This document shows positions 46,984 through 55,672 of a stretch of DNA of 64,000 bases, piece after piece. The DNA comes from Phycicoccus sp. Soil748 (GTDB lineage Bacteria; Actinomycetota; Actinomycetes; Actinomycetales; Dermatophilaceae). The position numbers and the translations under genes were made by a program. The DNA is taken from NCBI RefSeq assembly GCF_001428025.1, contig NZ_LMSC01000002.1, positions 116,293 through 180,292 on the forward strand. The letters run 5' to 3'. How positions within the stretch are numbered: the first letter of the stretch is position 1; each line of letters starts with the position of its first letter. The notes beneath the pieces are model-generated. The model did no database searches. It saw nothing but the letters and a program-made list of their open reading frames with translations, and was not told the origin of the DNA.

Positions 46984-46990
46984 GGGCTCC

Positions 46991-47437
46991 ATGCCCGTCA
47001 ACGCAGACTTCGTGGGGCGCAGCTACCCGCCCAGCGGCCCGTACCCCGTGAGCGCGGAAGCCATCGCCGCGTTCGCCGCCGCGGTCGGCTCGTCCGACCC
47101 CGTGCACTCGTCGAGCGAGGCGGCCAGGGCTGCTGGCTACGCCGAGGTCATCGCGCCGCCCACCTTCGCGGTGACCATCGCCCAGCAGTGTGACGCCGTC
47201 TTCGTGCAGGACCCCGAGGCCGGCATCGACTACAGCCGCGTGGTCCACGGCGAGCAGCGCTTCGTCCACCACCGGCCGATCACCGCCGGCGACGAGGTGC
47301 TCGGCACCCTGACCGTCGACTCGGTGCGTGCGGCGGGCGGCCACTCGATGGTCACCACCCGCACCGAGCTCGCCACGAGCGCCGGAGAGGCGCTGTGCAC
47401 CTCGACGTCCACCATCGTCATCAGGGGAGGGGAGTGA
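46991..47437 (+). CDS. hadA: FAS1-like dehydratase domain protein (HadA-type)
   Basis: The 148-residue hot-dog fold protein begins PVNADFVGRSYPPSGPYPVS. AEAIAAFAAAVGSSDPVH and IAPPTFAVTI follow, as in mycobacterial HadA/HadC. These are the structural partners of HadB in the (3R)-hydroxyacyl-ACP dehydratase of fatty acid synthase II. The catalytic Asp/His pair is supplied by HadB. The gene is coupled to hadB by a GTGA overlap. Confidence 0.87.
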   Translation: MPVNADFVGRSYPPSGPYPVSAEAIAAFAAAVGSSDPVHSSSEAARAAGYAEVIAPPTFAVTIAQQCDAVFVQDPEAGIDYSRVVHGEQRFVHHRPITAGDEVLGTLTVDSVRAAGGHSMVTTRTELATSAGEALCTSTSTIVIRGGE

Positions 47438-47862
47438 CCGTGGCCGTGCGCACCCTGGCCGGCACCAGCGTCGGCGACACCATCGGGTCCCGCACCATCG
47501 CCGTCGGCCGCGACACCCTCGTCGCCTACGCGGCGGCGTCGGGCGACCAGAACCCCATCCACCAGGACGAGCAGTTCGCCCGCTCCGTGGGCCTTCCCGA
47601 CGTCATCGCCCACGGCATGTGGACCATGGGCGCGGCCGGGTCGGTCGTGGAGGAGTGGGCCGGTGACGGCGGCCGGGTCGTCGAGTTCGGCACCCGCTTC
47701 ACCAAGCCGGTCGTCGTGCCCCAGGACGGTGGCGCCATCGAGGTCGGCGGCGTCGTCAAGGCCGTCGACGAGCAGACCCGCCGCGCCACGGTCGAGCTCA
47801 CCGCCACCAGCGGGGGCGACAAGGTCCTCGGCCGCTGCGTCGCCGTCGTCCAGCTCGACTGA
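47434..47862 (+). CDS. hadB: MaoC family dehydratase (HadB-type)
   Basis: The 142-residue hot-dog fold enzyme has the hydratase-2 motif ASGDQNPIHQDEQFARSVGL near residues 32-51, with catalytic Asp and His, and VIAHGMWTMG. With HadA it should dehydrate (3R)-hydroxyacyl chains. The GTG at 47434 overlaps the hadA stop. murB starts 10 bases after its end. Confidence 0.9.
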   Translation: MTVAVRTLAGTSVGDTIGSRTIAVGRDTLVAYAAASGDQNPIHQDEQFARSVGLPDVIAHGMWTMGAAGSVVEEWAGDGGRVVEFGTRFTKPVVVPQDGGAIEVGGVVKAVDEQTRRATVELTATSGGDKVLGRCVAVVQLD

Positions 47863-47872
47863 GCGCCGCTGC

Positions 47873-48946
47873 ATGCGTGAGGAGCACGACGTCCCCCTGG
47901 CCGGCCTGACCACGATGAGGGTGGGCGGTCCGGCCGCCCGGCTCGTCACCGCCACGACGACCGACGAGGTCGTCGACGCGGTCCGCGAGGTCGACGACGC
48001 CGACGAGCCGCTGCTGGTGGTCACCGGTGGCAGCAACGTCGTCATCGCCGACGAGGGCTTCGCGGGCACCGTCGTCCGCATCGCCTCCGACGGGGTGGAG
48101 GTGGAGTCGTTCGACCTGTGCGGCGGCGCCATGGTGCGCGTGGCGGCCGGTGTGCCGTGGGACGAGCTCGTGGCGCGGGCCGTAGCCGAGGGGTGGTCGG
48201 GGATCGAGGCGCTGTCGGGCATCCCCGGGGGCACCGGTGCGACCCCGGTGCAGAACGTCGGCGCCTACGGCCAGGAAGTCGCCCAGACCATCGCCTCCGT
48301 GCGGGTCTGGGACCGGGGCGAGCAGCGGGTGCGCACGTTCGCCTCGGCCGAGTGCCGGTTCACCTACCGCCACTCGATCTTCAAGGGCACCTCGCGCTTC
48401 GTCGTCCTCGACGTGCTCTTCCAGCTCGTCCCGGGTGACCTGAGCCAGCCGGTGGGGTACGCCGACCTGGCCCGCCAGCTCGACGTGGCCGTGGGCGACC
48501 GCGTGCCGCTCGCCGACGCCCGCGAGGCCGTGCTGGCCCAGCGCCGTCGCCGCGGGATGGTGCTCGACGCCGACGACCACGACACGTGGTCGTGCGGCTC
48601 CTTCTTCACCAACCCGATCCTGTCGGCGTCCCGGTTCGCGGCGCTGGAGTCCCGCGCCGCCACCCGGCTCGGGCCGGACGGGCCCACCCCGCCGCGCTTC
48701 CCGGACGCCGGCGGCACCAAGACCAGCGCGGCCTGGCTCATCGAGCAGGCGGGCTTCACCAAGGGCTTCGCGCTCCCCGGCAGCTCGGCGGCCATCTCCT
48801 CCAAGCACACCCTGGCCCTCACCAACCGAGGCGGTGCGACCGCCGCCCAGGTGGCCGACCTCGCCCGGGCCGTCCGCGACGGCGTCCACGACGCGTTCGG
48901 CGTCACCCTCGTCAACGAGCCGGTGTTCGTCGGCCACGCGCTCTAG
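47873..48946 (+). CDS. murB: UDP-N-acetylmuramate dehydrogenase
   Basis: The 357-residue FAD enzyme of peptidoglycan precursor synthesis reduces enolpyruvyl-UDP-GlcNAc. Blocks seen: LTTMRVGGPAARLV near the start, VVTGGSNVVIADEGF, GIPGGTGATPVQNVGAYGQE near residue 120, YRHSIFKG with the catalytic region, and CGSFFTNPI. Substrate-binding KTSAAWLIEQAGF is near residue 284. Its stop directly abuts that of the convergent deaminase gene. Confidence 0.95.
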   Translation: MREEHDVPLAGLTTMRVGGPAARLVTATTTDEVVDAVREVDDADEPLLVVTGGSNVVIADEGFAGTVVRIASDGVEVESFDLCGGAMVRVAAGVPWDELVARAVAEGWSGIEALSGIPGGTGATPVQNVGAYGQEVAQTIASVRVWDRGEQRVRTFASAECRFTYRHSIFKGTSRFVVLDVLFQLVPGDLSQPVGYADLARQLDVAVGDRVPLADAREAVLAQRRRRGMVLDADDHDTWSCGSFFTNPILSASRFAALESRAATRLGPDGPTPPRFPDAGGTKTSAAWLIEQAGFTKGFALPGSSAAISSKHTLALTNRGGATAAQVADLARAVRDGVHDAFGVTLVNEPVFVGHAL

Positions 48947-49972
48947 TCAGGCCGGCGCGTCCAGCCAGGCGTCCACCTCGGCGAGCGCGGCGTCGCGCAC
49001 GTCGGAGGGCGCCCGGCTGGCCCGCAACGAGGCGCGGGCCAGGTCCGCCAGCTCCTCGTCGCAGAAGCCCAGCCCGCGCGCCGCGTCGTACTGCGCCGCG
49101 AGCCGCGACCCGAACAGCAGCGGGTCGTCGGCCCCCAGGGCCACGGGTATGCCGTGCTCCACCAAGGTGCGCAGCGGCACCTCGTCGGGGGTGGCGTAGA
49201 CCCCGAGGGCGACGTTGCTGCCGGGGCACACCTCGAGCGCGATGCCCGAGTCGGCGACGCGCTCGAGGACGCGCGGCTCCTCCACGACCCGCACGCCGTG
49301 GCCGAGCCGGTCGGGCTCGATGGCGTCCAGGGTCGCCTCGACCGCCGCCGGGCCGAGGAGCTCGCCGGCGTGGGGGACGAGCGCCAGCCCCGCGTGGCGG
49401 GCGATCCGGAAGGCGGCCGCGAACTCGGCGGTGTCGCCGCGCCGCTCGTCGTTGCTCAGCCCGAACCCGACCACCGAGCCGGGGCCCTCCCCGGCGTACC
49501 GCGCCGCGAGCCGGGCCAGCGTGCGGGCGTCCAACGGGTGGCGGATGCGGCTCGCGGCGACGACGACGGCGACCTGGGTCGCCTCCTCCCGAGAAGCTGC
49601 CGCGGCCTCGTCGAGGACGATCTCCAGCGCCGGGGTGATGCCGCCGACGAAGGGCGCGTAGGACGTCGGGTCGACCTGTAGCTCGAGCCAGCGCGACCCC
49701 TCGGCCGCGTCATCCCGGGCCGCCTCGCGCACGATCCGCCGCAGGTCGGCCTCGTCGCGGACGCAGGCCCGGGCCGCGTCGTACAGCCGCTGGAACCGGA
49801 ACCAGCCCCGCTCGTCGCGGGCGCTCAGCCGCGGCGGCCAGCCGCTCGTGAGGGCGTCCGGCAGCCGGATCCCGTGCTTGGCGGCGAGCTCGCGCACCGT
49901 CTCCACCCGCATCGACCCGGTGAAGTGCAGGTGCAGGTGGGCCTTGGGGAGCGCGTCGACGGGCCGGGGCAT
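48947..49972 (-). CDS. add: Adenosine deaminase family protein
   Basis: The 341-residue metal-dependent hydrolase has the zinc motif KAHLHLHFTGS near residues 10-20 (HxH). The HAGE block is VPHAGELLGP near residue 200, with DRLGHGVRV near 224. GIPVALGADDPLLFGS contains the final catalytic Asp pair. Adenosine to inosine is the likely reaction; a related purine-like substrate is possible because Thr replaces the usual Asp/Glu in the HFTGS part. Confidence 0.88.
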   Translation of the reverse strand: MPRPVDALPKAHLHLHFTGSMRVETVRELAAKHGIRLPDALTSGWPPRLSARDERGWFRFQRLYDAARACVRDEADLRRIVREAARDDAAEGSRWLELQVDPTSYAPFVGGITPALEIVLDEAAAASREEATQVAVVVAASRIRHPLDARTLARLAARYAGEGPGSVVGFGLSNDERRGDTAEFAAAFRIARHAGLALVPHAGELLGPAAVEATLDAIEPDRLGHGVRVVEEPRVLERVADSGIALEVCPGSNVALGVYATPDEVPLRTLVEHGIPVALGADDPLLFGSRLAAQYDAARGLGFCDEELADLARASLRASRAPSDVRDAALAEVDAWLDAPA

Positions 49973-50003
49973 GCGGTGCAGTGTGGCACCGCATAGGACG
50001 CAG

Positions 50004-50036
50004 CGAGGCGCCGACCCGCTCGGGGTCGGCGCCTCG
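50004..50036 (-). terminator. Terminator of the DUF5709 gene
   Basis: CGAGGCGCCGACCC and its exact complement flank GCTCG, giving a perfect 14-bp stem 26 bases after the DUF5709 stop on the minus strand. Confidence 0.7.
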
Positions 50037-50061
50037 GCATGCTGCCGCGTGGTGGACCGGG

Positions 50062-50562
50062 TCAGTCGCCCTCGACCACGTGCATGGCCTGCTCCTCGGG
50101 GCTCTGGTCCCCGTCCCCGGAGCCGAGCTCCTCGCCCACCAGCTCGGGCTCGTCGTCCTCGCGCGTGCCCTCGTCGGGGTCCGCGAGCTGGCCGACGGCG
50201 CCCTCGCCCACCTCGGCGTCGCCGAGGAAGTCCTGGCTGGCGTCGATGCTGTCGGGGTCGTCGCCACCGACCCGCGGCTCGGGGTCCAGTCCGCCTTCGT
50301 TGTCCGGCGCGCCGTAGGCCGAGTCGGGGTCGGAGACCTCCTGCATGACCCGCTGGTCGATCGTCTCGTCGAGGCCCTGCTCGGTGGCCGTCGTGCCCCA
50401 CTCGGTGTTGCGGGGCTGCTGGTCCGGGGGTGACCAGGGCTCGTTGTCGCCCTCGCTGGAGTCCAGCAGCTGCTCCTGGCCGCTGCCGGCGTCGACGGCG
50501 TCGTCCACGCTGTAGCTGCCGAGGTCGTCCTCGATGCTTTCGGTTCCCGGCTGATCGCTCAT
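50062..50562 (-). CDS. Acidic DUF5709-type protein
   Basis: The 166-residue, very acidic and Gly-rich protein contains the pattern NTEWGTTATEQGLDETIDQR, then VMQEVSDPDSAY and DFLGDAEVGEGAVGQL. It matches what I recall of the actinobacterial DUF5709 family. No membrane segment, cysteine or enzyme motif is present; it is probably disordered. Function is unknown. ATG at 50562 follows a CAGGGT hexamer by 6 bases. Confidence 0.72.
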   Translation of the reverse strand: MSDQPGTESIEDDLGSYSVDDAVDAGSGQEQLLDSSEGDNEPWSPPDQQPRNTEWGTTATEQGLDETIDQRVMQEVSDPDSAYGAPDNEGGLDPEPRVGGDDPDSIDASQDFLGDAEVGEGAVGQLADPDEGTREDDEPELVGEELGSGDGDQSPEEQAMHVVEGD

Positions 50563-50568
50563 GTGACC

Positions 50569-50574
50569 ACCCTG
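50569..50574 (-). promoter_or_regulatory. -10 element of the DUF5709 gene
   Basis: Minus-strand CAGGGT ends 6 bases before the ATG at 50562; leaderless spacing. Confidence 0.4.
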
Positions 50575-50601
50575 CGGCAGGGGGAGGGGAGCCGCAAGGC
50601 C

Positions 50602-50619
50602 AGGCCCCGGTCGGGGCCT
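50602..50619 (-). terminator. Terminator of the aminotransferase gene
   Basis: AGGCCCCG pairs with CGGGGCCT around a 2-base loop. A second imperfect hairpin (CGCCATACC/GGTACGGCG) lies between it and the gene. Confidence 0.5.
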
Positions 50620-50655
50620 CCTGCGCCATACCGCCCGGTACGGCGCCCGGTCCTC

Positions 50656-51966
50656 TCAGGCGGTGCGGGCTGCGCCGGCCTGCTCGGCAGCCGCCAGCAG
50701 GACGCAGGTGGCGACGGCCTCCATCGCGGCCGTGACCTGCTCCAGCGGCGGGAACGTCGGCGCCAGGCGGATGTTGCGGTCGCGGGGGTCGTCGCCGAGC
50801 GGGAACGACGAGCCGGCCGGGGTCAGCGCGACGCCGGCCTCCTTGGCCAGCTGCACGACGCGGGACGCCGTGCCGTCGAGCACGTCGAGGCTGACGAAGT
50901 AGCCGCCCGTGGGACGGGTCCACGTCGCGACGTCGAGGCCGCCGAGGCGCTCGTCGAGGACGCGCTGCACCTCGGCGAACTTGGGGGCGATGATCTCGCG
51001 GTGCTTGACCATGTGGTCGCGGACGCCCTGGGGGGAGCCGAAGAACTGGGCGTGGCGCAGCTGGTTGACCTTGTCGGGGCCGATCGAGCCCTTGCCGAGG
51101 TGGCCGAGGTACCACTTCACGGTCTCGACCGACCCGGCGAGAAACGCCACCCCCGCGCCGGCCCAGGTGATCTTCGACGTCGACGCGAACATGATCGGCC
51201 GGTGCGGGTGCCCCGCGGCTGCCGCGAGGCTGAGGATGTCGGCGCTCTTGGCCTCGTCGGCCGTGAGGTGGTGCAGCGCGTAGGCGTTGTCCCAGAAGAT
51301 CTTGAAGTCGGGGGCGGCCGTCTCCATCGACGCGAGCCGGGCAGCCACCTCCTGGCTGACGACCGACCCGGACGGGTTGGCGTACGTCGGCACGATCCAC
51401 ATGCCCTTGACGCTCGGGTCCTCGGCGACGAGCGCCGCGACCGCCTCGGCGTCCGGACCGTCCTCTCGCATCGGGACGGTCACCATCTCGATCCCGAACG
51501 ACTGCAGCAGCGTGAAGTGCCGGTCATAGCCCGGGACGGGGCAGATGAAGGTGACCTTCTCCTCCTTGCTCCACGGCCGGGGGGAGTCGACGCCGCCGTG
51601 CAGCAGCAGGTCGACGAGGGCGTCCTTCATCATCGTCAGGCTCGAGTTGCCACCGGCGACGATCTGCTCGGGCTCGACCCACAGCAGCTCGGCGAACATC
51701 TCCCGCAGCTCGCGCAGCCCCTCGAGGCCCCCGTAGTTGCGGGTGTCGGTGCCGGTGGCGTCGGTCCAGCCCTTCGGCAGGGTCAGCAGGTCGTTGGCGA
51801 GGTCGAGCTGCTCGCTGGCCGGCTTGCCCCGCGTGAGGTCGAGCTTCAGCCCGCGCTGCTTGAGCGCGGCATACGCCTCCTGCTGCTCACGGACGAACGA
51901 CGCGAGGTCGTCGGCGGAGCGCTCGGCGAGGGGGAGGGGGCGGTCGGCGGCGGTCTGCTCGGTCAC
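50656..51966 (-). CDS. Class I aminotransferase, aspartate aminotransferase subgroup Ic-like
   Basis: The 436-residue PLP enzyme has the substrate and cofactor blocks LDLTRGKPASEQLDL near residue 40, RNYGGLEGLRELREMFAELL, and VPTYANPSGSVVS. FASTSKITWAGAGVAF carries the Schiff-base Lys near residue 262. This resembles the AspAT of Corynebacterium (subgroup Ic), which transaminates aspartate and glutamate. GTG start at 51966 follows GACCAT by 6 bases. Confidence 0.85.
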   Translation of the reverse strand: MTEQTAADRPLPLAERSADDLASFVREQQEAYAALKQRGLKLDLTRGKPASEQLDLANDLLTLPKGWTDATGTDTRNYGGLEGLRELREMFAELLWVEPEQIVAGGNSSLTMMKDALVDLLLHGGVDSPRPWSKEEKVTFICPVPGYDRHFTLLQSFGIEMVTVPMREDGPDAEAVAALVAEDPSVKGMWIVPTYANPSGSVVSQEVAARLASMETAAPDFKIFWDNAYALHHLTADEAKSADILSLAAAAGHPHRPIMFASTSKITWAGAGVAFLAGSVETVKWYLGHLGKGSIGPDKVNQLRHAQFFGSPQGVRDHMVKHREIIAPKFAEVQRVLDERLGGLDVATWTRPTGGYFVSLDVLDGTASRVVQLAKEAGVALTPAGSSFPLGDDPRDRNIRLAPTFPPLEQVTAAMEAVATCVLLAAAEQAGAARTA

Positions 51967-51972
51967 GCTGCC

Positions 51973-51978
51973 ATGGTC
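51973..51978 (-). promoter_or_regulatory. Possible -10 of the aminotransferase gene
   Basis: Minus-strand GACCAT ends 6 bases before the GTG at 51966. The 276-base gap to the DUF4242 gene otherwise shows only loose repeats of CATGCCnACC and ATGGGCAGG and a GCCGGC hairpin (52205-52221). Confidence 0.3.
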
Positions 51979-52242
51979 CCAGAGCGGCGCGGCGGGACGC
52001 AGTCGCCGTCCGCAGCCCGGTCACCGACGTCGGTGGGCAACGCCGGCCACCGGTTCGTCATGCCCACCTGACCCCGCCGTCCGCCGGTCATGCCTACCCG
52101 GTCGCAGCCGCCGGACCGGTGCGGACATGGGCAGGGGGAGCGGCGCAGATGGGCAGGTGGCACCGATGCCGGCCACCCCGCCCCGATCCCACTCTTGGAG
52201 GGCAGCCGGCAGTGGGCCGGCTCACTCACCGAAGGAATGACG

Positions 52243-52548
52243 ATGAAGCGATTCATGATCGAGCGGGTGTTCCCGGGCGCCAGCGAGCTGACGACCGAGC
52301 AGCTCGCCGAGATCTCCCGGACCTCCAACGCGGCGGTGGACTCCCTGGGGGTCCCGTACACCTGGGTGACCAGCTTCGTGGCCGGCGACAAGATCTACTG
52401 CCTCCACGAGGCCGACGACGCCGAGACCGTGCGCGAGCACGCCCGGCGCGGCGGGTTTCCGTGCACCCTGGTCGCCGAGGTGGCGGCCGAGTTCGGCGCC
52501 CACACCGCGACGGAGCACGAACGACAGCGAGCGGGGGCCACGACGTGA
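52243..52548 (+). CDS. DUF4242 (SCO4226-like nickel-binding) protein
   Basis: The 101-residue ferredoxin-fold protein begins MKRFMIERVFPGASELTTEQ. SYVTSFV-like TWVTSFVAGDKIYCLHEADD follows, with the Cys-Leu-His motif of the family, and the end has HARRGGFPCTLV. The SCO4226 family of Streptomyces binds nickel and other metals; its role is unknown. ATG at 52243 is preferred over the one at 52237, because GAAGGA directly abuts the latter and would have proper spacing to the former. Confidence 0.8.
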   Translation: MKRFMIERVFPGASELTTEQLAEISRTSNAAVDSLGVPYTWVTSFVAGDKIYCLHEADDAETVREHARRGGFPCTLVAEVAAEFGAHTATEHERQRAGATT

Positions 52549-52685
52549 ACGAGGTGCAGATGCACGCCTACCTCACCGAGGTGCTCGTCGGTGGGCGGCG
52601 GGGGGCGGCTCGCCCGGTCGGCCCGCGCAGCGCCCGTCAGGTCATCCTCGACGTCCGTCAGCGCCGCCGGGCGGACGCGAGGTGA
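52545..52685 (+). CDS. Small 46-residue ORF coupled to the DUF4242 gene
   Basis: The GTG overlaps the DUF4242 stop as GTGA, the coupling used by the true operons in this window. The peptide begins with NEVQMHAYLTEVLVGGRRGA and has a very basic C-terminal half. No family is recognised. A strong hairpin follows 9 bases after its stop, so it is the last ORF of the unit. It may be a real small protein or chance. Confidence 0.4.
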   Translation: MNEVQMHAYLTEVLVGGRRGAARPVGPRSARQVILDVRQRRRADAR

Positions 52686-52693
52686 CCCCACCC

Positions 52694-52723
52694 GCCACCA
52701 CCGGGTCGCGATCCGGTGGTGGC
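52694..52723 (+). terminator. Terminator after the DUF4242 unit
   Basis: GCCACCACCGG and its exact complement CCGGTGGTGGC flank an 8-base loop. Confidence 0.65.
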
Positions 52724-52816
52724 GCGACGGTCGGGGACGGCAGGGGCCAGGTGCCCCGGCGTCCCCGGCTTCGTCGTGCCCCTCAAAACCCCTTCCTCCC
52801 ACGCTCCGGCGGCTCG

Positions 52817-52822
52817 TACCCT
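52817..52822 (+). promoter_or_regulatory. -10 element of the LuxR-type regulator
   Basis: TACCCT ends 6 bases before the GTG at 52829, supporting that start and a leaderless message. Confidence 0.45.
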
Positions 52823-52828
52823 GACGAG

Positions 52829-55378
52829 GTGGACCTCGTGGAGAGGGAGCCGCAGCTGGAGCAGCTCAGGACAGCCCTGCGCCGCGCCACCGACGAGGGC
52901 AGCGTGGTGGCCGTCGCAGGGGAGGCCGGGGCGGGCAAGTCCGCTTTGGTCCGCGCGGCGACGGCCGACCAGCCCTGGTCCCGGGTCGCCCGGGGGCTGT
53001 GCGACCCCCTCGACACCCCGCGCCCGCTGGGTCCGGTCCGGGACGTGCTGTCCGAGCTCGGTACGGCGCCGGGCCAGGACTCCGTGGCCCTCGCCGCGCT
53101 CGGGGAGCGGCTGCTGTCGGCGGCTGCCGACGAGCCCACGACCGTCGTCATCGAGGACGCGCAGTGGATCGACGAGGCCTCGGTGGACGTCCTGCGCTTC
53201 GTGGCCCGCCGGATCGAGCTGGTGCCCCTGGTGCTCGTCATCACCTACCGCGAGGGAGAGATCGGTCCGCGCCACTCGCTGCGTCCCCTGCTGGGCGACC
53301 TGGCCAGGCTGGACTCGGCCGCGACGATCCACCTCGCCGGGTTGTCCGTCGACGCCATACGCGGCCTCCTGCAGGGCACGCCCCTGGACGCCGTCACCGT
53401 CTGGGCCCTCACCGCCGGCAACCCGTTCTTCGTCACCGAGATCGCGCGCCACCCCGCCGAGCGGCTGCCGACGTCGGTGCGCGACGCGGTGCTGGCGGGT
53501 ACGAGCGCGGTCGACGCCGACGACCTCGAGGTGCTCCAGCTGCTCGCCACGGCCCCGGACGGGGTCGACGACAGGTTGTTCCCGCACCTGGGTGTCGACG
53601 TCCCCCAGCTGCGCCGCCTCGAGGGCACCGGGCTGCTGAGGAGGTCACGACGCGGGGTCGTCTACCGCCACGAGCTGGCCCGGCTCGCGGTGGAGGGGGC
53701 CATCCCGGCCGGGGTGGCCGCATCCCTGCACGCCCGGGTGCTGGAGGCCCTCGAACGCCTCGGCAGCAGTGACCCGGCCGTGCTCGCCCACCACGCCCAC
53801 GCGTCGGGTGACGAGGGGCGGACGCTGCGCTACGCCGACCGGGCGGCCCTCGACGCCGCGCTGGCCGGCTCCCACCGGGAGGCGGTGTCCTTCCTGGAGC
53901 TCGCGGCGGCCAGCACGTCCGACCCGCAGGACCGGGCTGCGCTGCTCGAACGGCTGAGCTTCCAGCTCTACATGGTGAGCCGGCTCCCGGAGGCGCTCGC
54001 GGTGATCATCGAGGCGAGCCGGCTGTGGGAGGAGGTCGGCGACCAGGACGGGCTGTCGGCGGCGCACAACCGCCGGGCGCTGATCGAGTACTACCTCGCC
54101 CGGCGGGCCGAGGCGCAGTGCCACGTCGAGGCGGCCGTCGCCCATGCCTCGTCGCCGACCCACGGCTCCGCGCGGGCCATGCAGATGTTCCTCGCCTACC
54201 GCCGCAACGCGCTGAGGGAGGCTCGTTCCAGCGGTGCGGTGGTCCGGGCCATCGCCTCCGAGCGGCGCGACGAGGAGCTGCGGCTCCGCGCCGACATCGT
54301 CGGCGCCGCGGCGGACCTGGTGGACGGGAGCGCGGACGCCCGCGAGCGCCTGCTCGACCTGTCGGCCGAGGCCGCGAGCCGCGGCTTCGACGAGACCGCG
54401 TCGACCGGCTGGTCCCAGCTCGCTGCGATCGACGTCGAGCAGCGGCGCCTGCGCGACGCCGAGCGGCTGCTCGACCGGTCGCTGCCGTTCACGGTCGAGC
54501 GGGACATCCCGATCTGCAACCAGTGGCAGACCGGCGTCCGCTCGCGGCTGCAGCTCGAGCGCGGCCGGTGGGAGGCGGCCCTGGAGGACGCGAGGTCGGT
54601 GCTCGACGGCGGCGCACCCATCGCGAGCCTGTGGCCGCACCTGGTGAGCGCACTGGTCCCGCTGCGCCGCGGGGACGCGCCGGACGACGGTGTGCAGGAC
54701 CACCTCGAGCGGGCCTGGCGCCTCGCGCAGGAGATCGACGAGCCCCTCGCGCTGCTCGCCGTGACGACGGCGCTGGCAGAGCGGGCGTGGCTGCTCGGGT
54801 CCGGCGACCCCAGGCTCGAGGTGGCGGCGACGCTGGTGCGCGACGCAGGGTCGGTTCCCGGCGTGCAGTGGGCGTCGGGGCAGCTGGCGCTCTGGCTCGG
54901 GCGCCTGGGCCTCGACCCGGGGGCGGTCGGGGTCGCCGAGCCCGCAAGGCTGCAGCTGGACGGCCGCACGGACGAGGCAGCCGAGCACTGGCGTGCCCTC
55001 GGCGCGCCCTACGAGCGGGCCCTGGCCGCCCTCGACTCGCTCGACGACGGCACCGCGGTCGCCGCCCTGGCGGACCTGGAGACGATGGGCGCCTGGGCGA
55101 CCGCGCAGCGGGGTCGCGACGTACTTCGGGCGCGCGGCCTGGCGAAGGTCCCGGCTCGCCGGCGCGTGACGACGGTGGCCAACCCGGCCGGCCTGACCTC
55201 CCGCCAGCTCGACGTGGCAAGGCTCGTGGCCGAGGGCCTGACCAACTCCGAGCTCGCCCAGCGGCTCTACATCTCCACCCGCACGGCGGACCACCACGTC
55301 TCGGCCGTGCTGGCCAAGCTCGGCCTCGCCACCCGCAGGGACGTGGTCAGGCAGGCCGCGGACCTCGGCCTGGTGTGA
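52829..55378 (+). CDS. Large LuxR-family ATPase transcription regulator (LAL/MalT-like)
   Basis: The 849-residue regulator has an N-terminal STAND/AAA ATPase with Walker A GEAGAGKSAL (Lys37) and Walker B-like VVIEDAQWIDEASV near residue 107. A long helical TPR-like middle lies at about 290-770. The C-terminal LuxR helix-turn-helix (LTSRQLDVARLVAEGLTNSE, then TADHHVSAVLAKLGL) covers about 785-849. This layout binds an inducer and ATP, then activates target promoters. The ligand and targets are unknown; the adjacent DUF4242 unit is a possible target. Confidence 0.88.
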   Translation: MDLVEREPQLEQLRTALRRATDEGSVVAVAGEAGAGKSALVRAATADQPWSRVARGLCDPLDTPRPLGPVRDVLSELGTAPGQDSVALAALGERLLSAAADEPTTVVIEDAQWIDEASVDVLRFVARRIELVPLVLVITYREGEIGPRHSLRPLLGDLARLDSAATIHLAGLSVDAIRGLLQGTPLDAVTVWALTAGNPFFVTEIARHPAERLPTSVRDAVLAGTSAVDADDLEVLQLLATAPDGVDDRLFPHLGVDVPQLRRLEGTGLLRRSRRGVVYRHELARLAVEGAIPAGVAASLHARVLEALERLGSSDPAVLAHHAHASGDEGRTLRYADRAALDAALAGSHREAVSFLELAAASTSDPQDRAALLERLSFQLYMVSRLPEALAVIIEASRLWEEVGDQDGLSAAHNRRALIEYYLARRAEAQCHVEAAVAHASSPTHGSARAMQMFLAYRRNALREARSSGAVVRAIASERRDEELRLRADIVGAAADLVDGSADARERLLDLSAEAASRGFDETASTGWSQLAAIDVEQRRLRDAERLLDRSLPFTVERDIPICNQWQTGVRSRLQLERGRWEAALEDARSVLDGGAPIASLWPHLVSALVPLRRGDAPDDGVQDHLERAWRLAQEIDEPLALLAVTTALAERAWLLGSGDPRLEVAATLVRDAGSVPGVQWASGQLALWLGRLGLDPGAVGVAEPARLQLDGRTDEAAEHWRALGAPYERALAALDSLDDGTAVAALADLETMGAWATAQRGRDVLRARGLAKVPARRRVTTVANPAGLTSRQLDVARLVAEGLTNSELAQRLYISTRTADHHVSAVLAKLGLATRRDVVRQAADLGLV

Positions 55379-55427
55379 GCGGCCGGCCGCGTCGGCAGCG
55401 AGTTCGCATTCGAGGCCGCGGCTCACG

Positions 55428-55433
55428 TATGCT
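55428..55433 (+). promoter_or_regulatory. Candidate -10 upstream of tRNA-Trp/secE/nusG
   Basis: TATGCT, with TTCGCA at 55403-55408 as a weak -35 (19-base spacing). The tRNA begins about 108 bases downstream, implying a processed leader. Confidence 0.35.
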
Positions 55434-55540
55434 TGCTCCTCGGTTGACTCTGACCATGCTTCCTGCGTGCCCTCCAACGGGTCGCCGGTGCGCGGCCAGG
55501 GACTTCCTCGGAACTCCCCGCCCCCCGCGAGGTGTTCCGT

Positions 55541-55613
55541 AGGGCAGTGGCTCAATTGGTAGAGCACCGGTCTCCAAAACCGGCGGTTGGGGGTTCGAGT
55601 CCCTCCTGCCCTG
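55541..55613 (+). tRNA. tRNA-Trp (anticodon CCA)
   Basis: Acceptor AGGGCAG pairs with CTGCCCT. The anticodon stem CCGGT/ACCGG closes CTCCAAA, with CCA at 55574-55576. The T loop is TTCGAGT and the discriminator is G. Position before secE is conserved in actinobacteria. Confidence 0.95.
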
Positions 55614-55672
55614 CGTTGCAGGACCTGCGGCCGACCCCGGCCCAGGGCAGACACAGTGAAAGCAGAGACATC

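Noticed and set aside
51967..52242. Loose repeats of CATGCCnACC and ATGGGCAGG before the DUF4242 gene
   Set aside because: Short, diverged and not arranged as an operator pair; no clear function.
55444..55449. TTGACT as -35 of the tRNA-Trp/secE transcript
   Set aside because: No -10-like hexamer lies at the right distance; TATGCT upstream fits better.
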